The position numbers were made by a program, and so were the translations under genes. DNA of 64,000 bases, taken from NCBI GenBank assembly GCA_015501605.1, contig JADNRZ010000013.1:1364001-1428000 (forward strand). The letters are read 5' to 3'. Below the pieces are notes generated by a model that was not told where the DNA came from, searched no databases, and saw nothing but the letters and a program-made list of their open reading frames with translations. Shown piece after piece: positions 48,626 through 60,467 of the stretch (positions are counted from its first letter, which is position 1; each line of letters begins with the position of its first letter). The stretch comes from Panaeolus papilionaceus. Lineage: Eukaryota > Basidiomycota > Agaricomycetes > Agaricales.

Positions 48626-49301
48626 GGCCAGTGGTACGCCCGGATGCACACTGGAACAGGTCGGCTCCTCGAGCTCCAGTGAATGCACTGACGGTTCATT
48701 GTACCGTTACTGGGATGTCGCTGTCACATAGCGCAACCTACGTACACAAGGAGAGTCTGGCAATGATGGAATATGAGTCGGATTGGGATGGAACCCTGGA
48801 TGGTTTAGTCGGTCCGGATCACAACCTCAAATACCACAGAAATTAACCATCTCAAAGGTTCACTACTCTTTACGCAGAACCATCCACTACAGTGGAGATT
48901 ACAACCCTAATAATGGCAACAGCTGACTTTCCATCCGGGGCTGAACTCGAAACCCATTGATCGAGTACTACATCGTCGATTCCTACGGCTCGTACAACCC
49001 CTCTTCTGCCGCCCAGAAGGAGCGAAGGGTTTTTTTCTGTGATGGCGCCAACTACGACATCCTCTATGCCACCCGCTACGACCAGCCCTCCATCAACGGC
49101 ACCCAGACCTTTCCGCAGTTTTGGTCTGTTCGCAACCACGAGTTAAACCCCGGGAAAGGCATGAGCGGAACCGTCACCAGTGCTTGTTCCTTCAGCACTT
49201 GGGCCAATTATGGCATGAGAATCGGAAGCTCGCACAGTTTCCAAATTGTTGCTGTCGAAGGGTACTTCAGCATCAGCTCCGCTCAAATCACTCTCTCTTA
49301 G
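48626..49301 (+). pseudogene. GH11 xylanase 2, pseudogene
   Basis: The second exon (from about 48877) aligns codon by codon with xylanases 1 and 3 and keeps [18 protein letters not shown] and QIVAVEGYF, but has two in-frame TGA codons, at 48924-48926 and 48942-48944. The second replaces the Trp of the normally invariant GWTR motif. The first exon is badly eroded: a GTPGC start, a YRYWD word and a GWNPG word can be traced between 48629 and 48800 in different frames, and no signal peptide remains. The 3' part (48957-49301) is still fully open, so decay of the second exon is recent or the stops arose together. Confidence 0.88.
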
Positions 49302-50256
49302 ATAGCGGTATATACTGTCTTGTTGCCTGTTGATCTTTTTGTGGTGGTATATTGCTAGTTGATATATTCCACGTAGTACGTATCCCTCAAGGACAATTCA
49401 AGTAGAAGGTGGTCCCACGGACATTGAATCTGAATATTCAGGACCTTGGGTAAAAATCATCCCAATGGCGGAACACCGACAGAGCGTAACCAAAGAGAGG
49501 CAGGCAAAGAGGCTTGTTCATGGTCTTTACAGGATAGCCTTGGGTACAGTACGACCATGGCATGAACCTAAATCACAAATGAGCACCAGGCATTCAATTT
49601 TCTACAGCCGATCCGTGCTCATTCCGACACAATCAAGCCTTCGATTGCGTTAGTTTAGACTCTTATTTTATTGCTTACTCTCAATTCATTCAGTATTGCG
49701 AGCACTCCCATGTAGAATTTTCAAATTGACGTAGAGATACCCTGTTGACTTCTGTCAATTTTCTCCATACATCGGATTGAAGTGGTTCGATACTTTCAGG
49801 TGAATAGATTCAAACGGAAAATAAACATCGTACAAAACAGGCGCCGAACAACTTGAGTTATGTCTCAGCGAGACTCAATAACAGCCACCAAATCGCCCAT
49901 GGTGGTAGCAGTCACTGTGGACCTTGTCTGATAACAACCCACTGATTCGGGGATAGTAAATGGATCCCAATAGGGAAGACATGTGCGATTCAATGGGCAC
50001 TCTGCTATTTTGGTTAGATTTGAGCCTGATTCTCCGACCTCGGTTGTCATGCTTGACCTCATTCACCTCATCAACTACGCATCTGTCACTTCCGATGCTG
50101 CGTGACTAGGAGCTGGAAAAATAGAAGTGAGTATAGGAGAATTCTCATAGGTTTATCCGTGCCATATGCCTCTGAATACAGAATCATATAAACTGTCAGC
50201 GTGCTACTGATGCACCATCTAAATATTGGGTCCCCCCATCGACTATAAAGTCTATT
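49302..50256. other. Intergenic, promoter region of xylanase 3
   Basis: No gene is supported. An actataaag word lies near 50242, only about 12 bp before the start codon, probably too close to serve as a TATA box. Confidence 0.5.
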
Positions 50257-51018
50257 ATGGCTTTCCTCAAGTTTATCATTTTCGCTGTCTCCGCTATTAC
50301 CTGCGTTTTTGCCGCTGGTACGCCATCATGTCCGGGAAACTATAACAACCACGAGAGTCGCGATATCACTCAACCCCCTAGCGGGTGTAGTGGCACTGGC
50401 TATTTCTACTACTGGATGAACGGGCGATCTTCCAATGCTGCCAATGGCACATACGCCAATGGTGCAGGAGGACAGTATACTATGATTTGGCCTGCAGACG
50501 ACGAGTATCTCGGAGGAAGGGGATGGAACCCAGGAGCAAGTAGCAGGTAATTTGCTTCTTTTGAACATCGTTACCTCGACGCTGATAATTCTTGGATCAG
50601 AACCATTCGATATAGCGGAGTATACCGTCCCAACGGCCCGAGCCATCTCTCCGTCTACGGCTGGACTCGTAACCCGTTGATCGAGTACTTCGTCGTCGAG
50701 TCTTTTGCCTCCTCCAACCCTGCTTCCATAGCTCAGCAGGTTGGAAGCGTAAGCTGTGATAGTGGGACTTATGATATCTATCGGGCTACGCGCGTCAATG
50801 CGCCATCTATCGACGGAACTCAGACCTTTCTGCAGTTCTGGTCTGTCCGCAACCCTCCTAAGACTCCGGGAACAAGCATCAACGGAAGCGTCGCATTTGC
50901 CTGCCACGCCAGCGCGTGGGCGAACTACGGGTTGAGGCTAGGAAGCTCTCACAACTTCCAGATCGTCGCTGTCGAGGGGTCCTTCAGCAGCGGGTCTGCC
51001 TCCATCACTGTCTCTTGA
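50257..51018 (+). CDS. Secreted GH11 endo-1,4-beta-xylanase 3
   Basis: Two exons (50257-50546, 50601-51018) encode 235 residues. The signal peptide is clear ([19 protein letters not shown]). It has the [10 protein letters not shown] and GGQYTMIW strands, GWNPG before the intron, [15 protein letters not shown] with the nucleophile Glu, the thumb motif PSIDGTQTF, and the acid/base Glu in QIVAVEGSF. Both catalytic residues are present, so activity on xylan is expected. It ends about 280 bp before the 3' end of the minus-strand divergent GTPase, so the two genes converge. Confidence 0.95.
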
Positions 51019-51300
51019 ATGAATGCGCCTACTGTATGTATCCCTCATCTTCGACTTATACCAAGCAGACTCTTGTATTCAAAAAATTAAACCTTCTTCA
51101 ACGTAAATTATATTAAATCCCGCACCTAATTTTAAGGATCGGATTATATTCTCTTGAGGTGGAGGTCCAGCCTACTGGCCCCTGTTATAAGATGTGATGC
51201 GCTTTACTGGGAGAATCCTCGAACGTTTTACAAGAATGTAATTAAAGTGTAACCATAACAACCCTTAATTAGAGAAATAGCATATATATATATAACAAAG

Positions 51301-52814
51301 CTACTTGGACTTGAACGGAATCGTACTATGACGCATGATTACCCTTCCTTTCCGTCTCATACCTTTTAGGCCGACCTCAAAAGGCCTGAGTGACGCAGAT
51401 CGCTTCTTCCGAGACTGATCAGAGGTATCGGGTGAATTGGGTGGACTTCCTATCGGATCAGAGATCTCAGCGTCGTATTTTAGCGCTTTTGGGGGTGTTG
51501 AGGGGGGGGATTTGGTCGAGTTGGTTTGCGGATCAGTAGGAGAGGCGATACTGGAGTCCTCACTGCTCGCCTGCGATGGAGTTGAATCGATCGGAATAGG
51601 CTCTAGGGTGAGGATAGCGGATTCAAGACCAAGGGGCGGCGGTCCAAATTCTACAAGCTGCCTCTCGAATTCGACTTGCATCTGTTCGGCCTCGTCCAGC
51701 TGTGACCCCAGAATTGCAACAAGATCGTTATCGGCCAGTGTTTCTGGTTGTGATAGATCCAGCCTGAGAAATCGCGTCCGTTGCCGAGCGCGTTGTATGC
51801 GATCTACGAGGTCCAGATAAAGACACCGACCGTGATCGGTGTCGCGAATGGGAAGCCTATCTCTACGAAGGCCATACGCCGTCTCAGTCGCTGACCCAGG
51901 GCCCTGCATGCTGATATCGATGACCTCTAACGCCGAAGATTGGGTATTGTAGAATTTCGTTATCTGACTGCCATGTTGAACCATCTCCTGAAAAAGTTCA
52001 CAACTCATTAATTTTAAAGTTGAAAATTGGGACGTCAATAAAGGCGCGTGCGCACCTTCCAAAATTGCTCCTTGAGCTGAATATAGTTTTGATCTGCCCT
52101 TTCCTTTACCCTGTCGTTCCATACCATGTCCCACATGGTCGTAATGAGTGTCACCGCACCCTCATTATCATAACCTCCCTCTCCGTTAAGTTGTCTCCCC
52201 GCCCTGGTGAGAGATTTCAGCATTTCCATAACCCTCCTTTTGCTCCCTGGTAGCCGCACATCGGTGACTGGACACAGATATAGGACTTGATCAATGTACC
52301 GAATACTAGGGGGATTGTGATGAATTGAACACAAACTACTGTGAAACGCTCTTACCTGTGATTCTTCATCCATCTTTTTATCATCTCTATAATTTCTAAC
52401 TCTGATATTTTACTGTCCGAAAATCCTGGTGTATCGATGATGTAAACTGGGCCGGAGTACTGATTCCGAGCGTTGACGAGTTCGTAGCCTGCTATTGTCT
52501 GTGTGTAGCCATCCAGCTGGTCCTTTGATATTCCTAACGTTCTTCCAGCTAGAGCCTCAATAAACTACGATATGATGGTGAGTAAAAGAGTCCTTAAGAA
52601 AATGGATCGTAATACATACACTGCTCTTTCCAGCACCAGTCGGTCCAGTTGCCAATATCCTTCATAAGCGGTCGTGAGCTACTTGCAAGCATCATATGCA
52701 GTGATCTTCTTACGTTGTCGACTGATAACACTCATAGAATGATTGTTTTCCGGACCACGACTTGACAGTAACATCACCTTGAATCAGAAGCCTTGTCTGT
52801 TGATTTTTCGCCAT
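51301..52814 (-). CDS. Divergent array-type GTPase 6
   Basis: Five exons on the minus strand encode 428 residues: 52814-52714, 52659-52620, 52564-52356, 52305-52056, 51987-51301. Introns 1-4 fall at the same places and phases as in the array, including the intron straight after GPTGAGKSS (39-47). G3 is DTPG and the G4-like motif is TTMWD. It is otherwise well diverged. The C-terminal region has only one of the two helical repeats (ending GPPPLGLE), and there is no TNPD word. The tail is Ser/Pro-rich and ends in a Lys/Arg-rich segment (KGMRRKGRVIMRH). This single-repeat form may show the ancestral architecture. No signal peptide or membrane segment is seen. Confidence 0.87.
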
Positions 52815-53306
52815 GAAATGAGCCGAATAGGCCTCGATCACCTGCAGTATGAAGGAATGATTTTAGCGGAATCTGTTGTGTGTGAGCGATGATGGTGGTA
52901 CAGGTGAGAGAGCACGCTGGCGAAATCACGCCGAGCTAATATCCATATAGGGTTTGTGGCTTCGGCATCACGACACCTGACTTTGTGCTCGTCGTTTTAA
53001 AATAGAGAAGAGATGGTGGGATGCAGCCTATAATTGAATGGGCTTCAAACATGACGTCAGTTCACAAACTCAGTCAGATAATCATACCATCGCGTAAGAC
53101 TCCGCTGCTTCTGTGTGAACGAAGGGGTCGCCAACACGCATACGCTGAAGTGTTGGTTTATCATTTTGTTTTCCACTCTGCTTGCCAGTTGAGGGAGGTA
53201 GGTATGAATGTGGGAGAGGCAGAAGGGGTGACCAAAGAGTCAACCCCTTCGCCGGGGCGAGAGCCGATGGACGAGGACGGATGCACCCCCAAGACCAAGT
53301 CCAGTC
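52815..53306. other. Upstream region of GTPase 6, no gene seen
   Basis: It holds the presumed promoter of the minus-strand GTPase. It does not resemble the conserved upstream flanks of the array genes. Short open frames are unrecognised. Confidence 0.5.
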
Positions 53307-53811
53307 GGCCACTGTAAACCCGGCGGAGGGGTTAATAACCCCTTTGAAATCTGCATGGGTCCTCCCGTAAAAGGGGGTATTCCATCATCTGAAGGAGGTA
53401 TGCCAAATATGGCAACTCATGTTGAAGGTGTTTAAATCGCACTTACAGAGGGTTATAGTCGCTTTTGCAAGGAATTTAAAACCTCAATTAGAACCCTTTG
53501 AAAGGGGTTTATAACCCTCTTCAGAACCCCTGAAAAAAGGAGGAAATTCTGCCCCGTTTTTGAAACACAAAAACTCCGTGTTTAGGGGGTTTTCCCTCTA
53601 GTCAAGTGCTATTATAACCCTTTTGGCTGGGGATTTTCTCAACGATATATGCATAATAAAATAATTAAAATATATTGAATCTATAGAAAAATACATGCAG
53701 GTCTGAACTAAATATATAATCAATTGATAATCTACATAACCAGAGGTAACAGGGAAAAGTGACAGCTCCGTGCCAAAATGCAAGTCCTGGTTAAAATAAA
53801 GTCCTCATGAG

Positions 53812-54129
53812 TAGGGAAGTCAATGGTATGGGTGACCCGGACAGGTTATGGGTCGGGTTGGGCGCGGGTACAGGTACAAGTCAGCCTCGGCGTTTCCGTG
53901 AGCTTCAAAACAGGCCCAAGAGCGCCCGAAACGGCCCAGAATTGAGCAAGATATGCTCGAAATACGAAAGGCTTCGTATTTCGAGCATATCTTGCTCAAA
54001 GATTATCCGTTTTGGATGTTCTTGGGCTCGTTTTGTACGGAAAACCCGCGCGTACACGGGTAGGGTACGCCACGGGTCCGGGTCCGGGTCAGCGATTTCG
54101 TACCTGAGGGTTACCCGTGATGTTCCCTA
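53812..54129. mobile_element. Nested 318-bp inverted-repeat element
   Basis: The ends read TAGGGAAGTCAATGG and TAGGGAACATCACGG (inverted), with GGGT(G/A)ACC just inside each. The interior is CCCGGGT-rich and centred on a perfect palindrome. No target duplication was found, so the boundaries are provisional. Confidence 0.5.
53942..53999. repeat. Perfect palindrome, 27-bp arms
   Basis: Arms 53942-53968 and 53973-53999 are exact reverse complements, separated by only 4 bp (aggc). It lies in the middle of the nested element. Such a structure would form a strong hairpin in single-stranded DNA or RNA. Confidence 0.9.
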
Positions 54130-55084
54130 CCAGTAGCAGAGGTGAGTGATAGTAGAAAAACTATCGATGCAGAAGAAGGGCTCACCATGACCTGAATGCA
54201 TCCTTTTTCTCCATCCCCCTCCCTCTGCTTGACGACTGTGGCAGAGCAACATACATAATTAAAACAGGGCGAAAATAGGTCATGAAGTTTGAGATACATA
54301 CCTTGAATGAGTCAGCTTGCAGCCATTGCCTTGTACACGTGTTACTCCATAAATTGAAGTGAACCAAGGTATATGATCAATACGAATAGGTGATGGTTGA
54401 AGGAGATGATGGTGGGCGGGAGGGGAGAGAGTCAAATGGCAAGAATGAGCGTTGAACGAAGTTCAACCAGAGGTCACATGTTTGTCCAAACACACCTTGG
54501 CATCACCCGTTATTTGTACCTGAATCTTGTTTTTTTTCACTAAGTCCACTTGTCTGGCATGTCTGTCAGCAGTCGCTTTCATACAGCATTAGAGTTTTTG
54601 ATTTAAATTTTATTATAAGCGGGTGTTGTACCAATTATTAGAACTACCTTGTCGAGAGGCTTCTTAAATATGATTTCATGAAAGGGGACATAAACCCCTC
54701 TCAGAAGGGGTTTTCTATGGTTCTGACATTCTTAGAAAAATCATCACAAAATATCTCGAAAGCTAAAGTAAAAAACCCCTCTGTAAGGAGTTTTCATAAA
54801 ACCCAAATATGACAACCACACCTCAGAGGGGATATTAATCACACATAAAAAAAACCCCTTTGAAAGGGGGTTTGACAAAACCCTAAATACGAAGACCGCA
54901 CCTCAGAGGGGGTGTTGATCATGAGTAAAAAAACCCCATTCCGCCGGAGGGGTTTTCACTCCTTCATTAGGGGGTATGAACAAACCCCCTAAAAAACCTC
55001 TCTTTTTACCTCCTCCCAGTGGGGGTTTTCTCCCCTGTACAATTCAAAGGGGTTAATACCCCCCGAATTGGGCTCACAGTGGGC

Positions 55085-56654
55085 TCTCTAACCTACCGTC
55101 CATCAAAACTTGGCTATGGTAGAAAATAAAATGAAATACAATAAAGGGTGAGAATTGTAAATAAATAAATTAAATTAAATGCAGCCTTGTCAGATCAAGG
55201 ACAACCTTTTAAATATCGTGTAACGTGTTAGTACAGGAAAATTGCCGCGCGGAAATTGGATAACATTATCAAGCAATAGAAAACACCTGAAGGACAGACA
55301 GATCTGTTTAGATAATGTAATACGCACGGCGGAAAATGGGATAAGAATTACTTGTCGTTTCACTATGCAGTCGTGATATTGACAAGTGCCATTGGAGACA
55401 CAACCGACAATGACAACGACAACGAGGAGGGAGTATTGAAGGGATAACGATAAAGTGGCAAAGCTGCCATTACCTTATCTGAATAAGTCTTTGATGCGTT
55501 GGAGTTGATAAATCAGAATTACACGGATGAATAGCTTCTAGCACTTATAGACGAGGGAGATGGTGGGTGGGATAAAAATAAGAATAAATAAATGAAAGAA
55601 TAGAGCACCGAAACGATGCTCGGGCATACGGAGAGGTGATATTAAAGGTAGAGAGACGAGACGCGCGATGATTGTGAAGTGCTGGCACGCTCACGTGACA
55701 CAAAAAGCTGATCCTGTCCTGCGTCCAGGATCATTCAAGAAACCCGACAGCAAGCCCTTTCAAACAGCATGGATACACGAAAGCCGAAAAGTCGCTATTG
55801 ATACATCCAACGAAAACAAATATACGAAACGAGGGTCACGGCCCCGCTCAATGAAGCAAAATACTCTTGAGCTCTCATCTCATCACACTTGTATGTTTTC
55901 CTAGAACTTCTCAAGTGCATCTTCCATTCGCCGAATTTTTCCAAGACATGAATGTAACAAAGGTCTATAAAGGATTGGTCAATTTTTTATTATCGAATCT
56001 TTGCGCAGAGATCGATCCGAAGGTTTTGACATCGACTTCAAACCCGGAATGCTGATCAGGTGAAGGGATACACTATACAAGAGTTCGTTGGTTAGACCAT
56101 TAGGCGCTCATGTATGTAGCCATGAAGGTCTCCTATGTAAATCGATCTCTACTTCATGCACAGATACAGAGTACCACTACGGTTCCATGCAGTGCATACC
56201 TCAGCTGATGACCAGCCATACAATAGCCCTCTAAACGTATACAAATTGCAAGTGGGCAGTCCAACAGAATAAGTGTGTAGGTGGATAACCGATATCAGCT
56301 ACGACTTCAAAATAGGCTGGAGAGGGAGATAATAAAACCAACTCGCACTACCGCCACGTTCTCCGAGTTCACATTCTTTCACATCAAAGACCCAATTATT
56401 AAAGATGTTCATATTTCCCCGTGTATCATATTCGAAGCACTGTTTAGTCAACCAAGAAGGAAACCCCTCCTGAAAGGAGATCATTGCGGGGGCAGCTGCC
56501 ATTAGAATGCAGTCGACAATTATCCGCCATATCAATGTCTAATTTCCCGGCAGTCCCCTGATCTGTGTCACAAAGTGCGTTTCGGTTAACGATGCAACCG
56601 ACGATACATATTAGCCTTAATATGTTGTGTTGATTCATACATCACAATCCAAAA
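55085..56654. other. Intergenic, no gene seen
   Basis: AT-rich sequence between the CACTA-like element and xylanase 4. Open frames at 55668-55904 and 56281-56505 lack recognisable features. Nothing is supported. Confidence 0.5.
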
Positions 56655-57390
56655 ATGATCACAACCTCGGTGCTTACCCATCTCGTTCTAGCTTTTTTAC
56701 TTTTTCCCGCCTCATTTGTGATTGCCTCGCCTGATAAAGAGCGACGCGATTCATACTTTCCCGCTGCCCCAAAACCTAAAGGGTCATATGTTTTTACCGG
56801 TGGAGTCCCGGGGTGCACAAACGGCCTGGAAGGATCGTTCACCTACAACTGGACCTCGAGCGGTACGAGGGATGAGTTCGCCAGCACTTGCGGCAAAGGA
56901 TGGGCAGCGGGAACAAATCGGTAGCTCCCCTACGTCTTCTTTCATCTGGGTCAAATATCTGATCCCGCGTTGAAGAACCATATCACTAGCAGGGAACTAT
57001 GACTCCAACGGATACAGCAAACTGGCAGTTTACGGATGGACACGAAATCCCGTCGTCGAGTACATTGTTATGGAATCGTTTGGCTCTTCTATCAATCCCG
57101 CATCTGGAGGTGTCGGGAAAGGATCTGTTACATGTAGCGGGTATAACTACGACTTAATGCTGGCCACGCGTGTCAATCAGCCCTCCATCGATGGTTCTGT
57201 TCAAACGTTCCAACAAATTTGGTCAGCGCGTTTCCCCGCAGCTCGTGGTAAGATTCAACGAACACTTGATATGGATTGTCACTTTGAGGCTTGGGAAGGA
57301 GTGGGTGTTAAGCTGGGAACTCATGACTATCAGATTGTTGCAATAGATGCTTTCTTTAGTATGCGTAATTCGTCTTTCACGATAGCGTAA
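56655..57390 (+). CDS. GH11-like secreted protein 4, acid/base Glu replaced by Asp
   Basis: Two exons (56655-56920, 56976-57390) encode 226 residues with a clear signal peptide. The intron position matches the other xylanases. The acceptor was chosen at 56975 because it gives RTISLAGNYD in frame, equivalent to the RTIRYSG of xylanase 3. The nucleophile region is [16 protein letters not shown] with its Glu present, and the thumb is PSIDGSVQTF. At the acid/base position, where xylanases 1 and 3 have AVE, this protein has AID. It is also diverged in the N-terminal strands, which lack the usual YYWxNG. The fold is GH11, but activity may be reduced, altered or absent. Confidence 0.87.
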
Positions 57391-57571
57391 CGTCACAACA
57401 GATTTTTGATAGCTAATTCTGGATTCTGGGAACAGAGATTGGTTCGAATTCACTTTCAATATCACCCTTGGTTACTTATGCATTAAGACACATAGATTTT
57501 GGGTCGTTAACTGATATGTGTAATCCTAATTTTTCATAATCAGCTTCCTATCTACAAATAATGTGATGTAG

Positions 57572-59226
57572 CTAAGCCATGTTGGCGAGCAAGTACTTGA
57601 CACCCGCCCAGACTTCCTCGCCTGAAGGACGGATTTGGTTAGCGGGGAGAACAAAACCGTTAGAACCAGTGTCACGGAGCTCAGCAGCGAAGGAGTATTT
57701 GATCTTCCTGAATGTCGTATGGGGATCAGAGTTGTTTCAAATTATAACACGAATTGAACTTACGAAACATCGTAAGCGTAATCAGTTGAAGAACCAGTTG
57801 CGGCATAGATGGTGGTGCAGATAGGGCCAGTGGTGAAGCGTGTTCCGTATACGTTCCGGACGGCAGTAGCGAAACCGGATGCCAGACGCCCAAGCTCAGC
57901 GTTATCGGTGGCGACTTTACTGCATGAGTAACCGTATGCTGTACAGGTCAGAGTCAGACACGAATATAATTAAATCTAGATGAAGTACTCACGGAACATG
58001 AAGAGCTGGCTGTATGAGTGCCAATCAACATACATCTTGGCACCAGCGGACGAGCGAGCACGAGCGTCAAGGAAAGCAGCCAGACCCTTGGTCTCAGGGG
58101 CGTCGGCTGCAGCAAGGCCCTTGTAATCGTCAGCGCAGGGACTGGTGGATGCTCCCCCGGTCAGAGCCCAGCCGGCGTTCCAGTTTCTGGAATTTATAAA
58201 GTCATAGGTTAGCAAAATGCAGGGAGATGATTGGGTAACTTGCGCACCTGTTGATGTCACGACCATAGCATGTGCTCCCAGAGGGAGGGCTCTGCCTGTT
58301 CTTTCTCCACAAACGCGTGCTGGTCTGAGTGAAGACGAAGCCTATGTGGGATCGTGTCAGTTACTCTTAAACTATATTATGTATGTAAAGTATGACACTT
58401 ACCGTCGGGGTTGACGATAGGGAAGATGTAGAAATCGTATTTGTCCACGTAGCTCTTGACTTCAGTTGAGTTGGCATAGTTGTTAAGGAGCGAGTAAGCA
58501 AGGTACTCGACGGTCTGTGAAGTATAAGTCAAAGCACGTGCGATTTAGTCACGGCTGCTTACCATGGAGCTGATCCACTCTCGCGCGTGGACGGTTCCGT
58601 GCCAGATGACAGCGGGTTTAGCACCGGAGCCGCTTGAACCGAAGATGTTGATGCCCTTGATGTCGCGCCCGGAAACGGATGTACCAGTGCTGACGATCTT
58701 CGCGTTATTGGGGAAGGTGGCAACGAGGTCATTGAGCCAGGTCAAATGGTCATCGTAAGGGTGATACGCGTTGAACCACGCCTGGTTGGCCAATCCAGCT
58801 GGTGAAATTTTTGATAAACGCGTTCAACCGTTCATAAAAATATGCATCTTTCTCACCTTGAATCGTGAATTCGTCAGCTTTGACGAGACCCTCTGATTCT
58901 TTACGAATGCTGAGACCGAGATCCTCATGCATGACTTCAACGGGGTAAGTGACGCCTTCCTCCTTCAAGATCCTGCCAACCGATGACGTGAATGATTTGT
59001 ATACATCCTTGGGGACCTCAACATCAATATGGGAGTTGGGGCGCGACGCATGGGTCCAGACGCTGAGATCAAGACTATCAATGAGAGTGTCGATTTTGGC
59101 CGTGCTGTTTCCTGTTGGAATACGCAAAACTTTGATACCATCGTACCCAGATGTGTGATCGCGTGTAGGCACAGCAATGACCGGAAGTACGAGTGCGAAG
59201 AGAGCAAATACGCCTGTAAGCTTCAT
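57572..59226 (-). CDS. Secreted M14A zinc carboxypeptidase precursor
   Basis: Seven exons encode 438 residues: 59226-58857, 58798-58563, 58514-58403, 58341-58248, 58186-57993, 57938-57764, 57707-57572. Order: signal peptide, a propeptide of about 100 residues, then the catalytic domain. Zinc ligands are His and Glu of HAREW and the His of DWHSYSQL. The substrate-binding region is RDINRNW, TDYAYD supplies the tyrosine, and the catalytic Glu is in FAAELRDTG. These are the landmarks of the carboxypeptidase A/B type. The enzyme removes C-terminal amino acids from peptides outside the cell after the propeptide is cleaved. All splice phases agree. It converges with xylanase 4 (about 180 bp between stops). 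Confidence 0.93.
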
Positions 59227-60467
59227 GGTGATATGACGCGATAGATAGCCAAAGGCGACGAGGAGAGGCAAGACAAACTTCAGGTACGCTTTATATTCTG
59301 GATAGAGGAGGGTGCCGCTCAGTCTCACAGGGTTCGATAATTCAATGTAATAGATAAGCCCGACCATGAGCCACGCTCTGGTCGATTGCAATGGCACACA
59401 TTGCAAGGACGATGGAAGCTGATCACCCATACGGGCACGCATGCAGGCATATTGAGCGATGTCCAGGTACCGCGTGGAATATCCTTCTCGTTCAATATCA
59501 CAACGCTTGGGCTCATACTTACCTTAATGCCGATAGGTAAATCTGGTCTAAAAATAGTTTGGTACATGAAAATCCTCAAATGGTCGGATGGACATCATGT
59601 TTCGAAAGCGTGAAGGCCCGTACGATGGCTCCGATGTTCTGCGCGGTGGGACGGTCTCGTGGTTTCTACTTCGGTCAAGGGACTTCTGACCATATGGTTA
59701 CTTTCAGTGCCATTCTATGCGGATAGGATGTAGAACAAAAGTTTAACCATTACACAAGATGTCGGCGAAGCGTTTAGATTCAGAGGATCCAGTTTCTGAG
59801 CCGCCTAGGTACACCTTGTACGGGATGGAGTGGATTGTGTCAAGCTAAAGGTGAGCACACATACCGCAGAATTTCATGATTTCTGTGCCCATCCGATTCA
59901 ATGACTTCTCTCGGCTCGGACGCATATCGGGAGTATTACTGCACCACCGTCCACCTGACGTCCCTCGCTTTACATTGTAGCCGTGATTCAAACCCTACAA
60001 CGTCCAAATAATACATTCAATTGCTGGTCTGATAGTACAAAGCAGCCAGGATATTTCATCATAAATGAACCACGTTGAAGGGCTGCAAAAGCTACCCGAT
60101 TTGTGAGCTGGGGCCATCACAATCGATAAACCCAGGACCATTACCCAACTTGAAGCAATCGGCTCTCATTGACTTCCCAAAATATCTACAAAAAGGGACC
60201 CAAAATATAACTCTTTGAGCTCAAACCTTTGATTCCTTGCAACACTCTCCATCGACATCTCAAGAATCGGTTTTCGACGTCCAATGAAATTAACCGAAAA
60301 ATAACCGAAAAATTGATGGGATTGATCTGATCATGTCATGATCCATCCATCACGGATCATCTGGACTCTTGATGTCCGAAGGCATTCTGAAGTCATCCAT
60401 CCTTCCCCCAAAACCTTCCCTACGACGTCGACATCCCATATCAGCTTCAAGTAAACATACAACAGCA
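59227..60467. other. Divergent promoter region, no gene seen
   Basis: The space between the start codons of the carboxypeptidase (minus) and the actin paralogue (plus), presumably holding both promoters. Open frames within it are short and unrecognised. Confidence 0.55.

Larger units (their letters stand above)
53310..55081. mobile_element. CACTA-like non-autonomous element
   Basis: The ends are inverted repeats beginning CACTGTRARCCC and continuing with GGGGTTAATAACCCCTTTGAA. They are flanked by the 3-bp repeat GGC (53307-53309 and 55082-55084). A CACTG start with a 3-bp duplication fits the CACTA/EnSpm superfamily. Near both ends (53320-53640 and 54660-55070) are many short inverted copies of AACCCCTTTGAAAGGGG-type words. 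No transposase frame is present, so it would depend on a partner elsewhere. Confidence 0.75.

Noticed and set aside
53804..54137. 8-bp target duplication for the TAGGGAA-ended nested element
   Set aside because: The flanking octamers CTCATGAG and CCAGTAGC do not match.
56921..56992. Acceptor at 56992 (CAG before GGAACTATG) for xylanase 4
   Set aside because: It gives an immediate stop; the AG at 56974-56975 restores the frame and the expected RTI strand.
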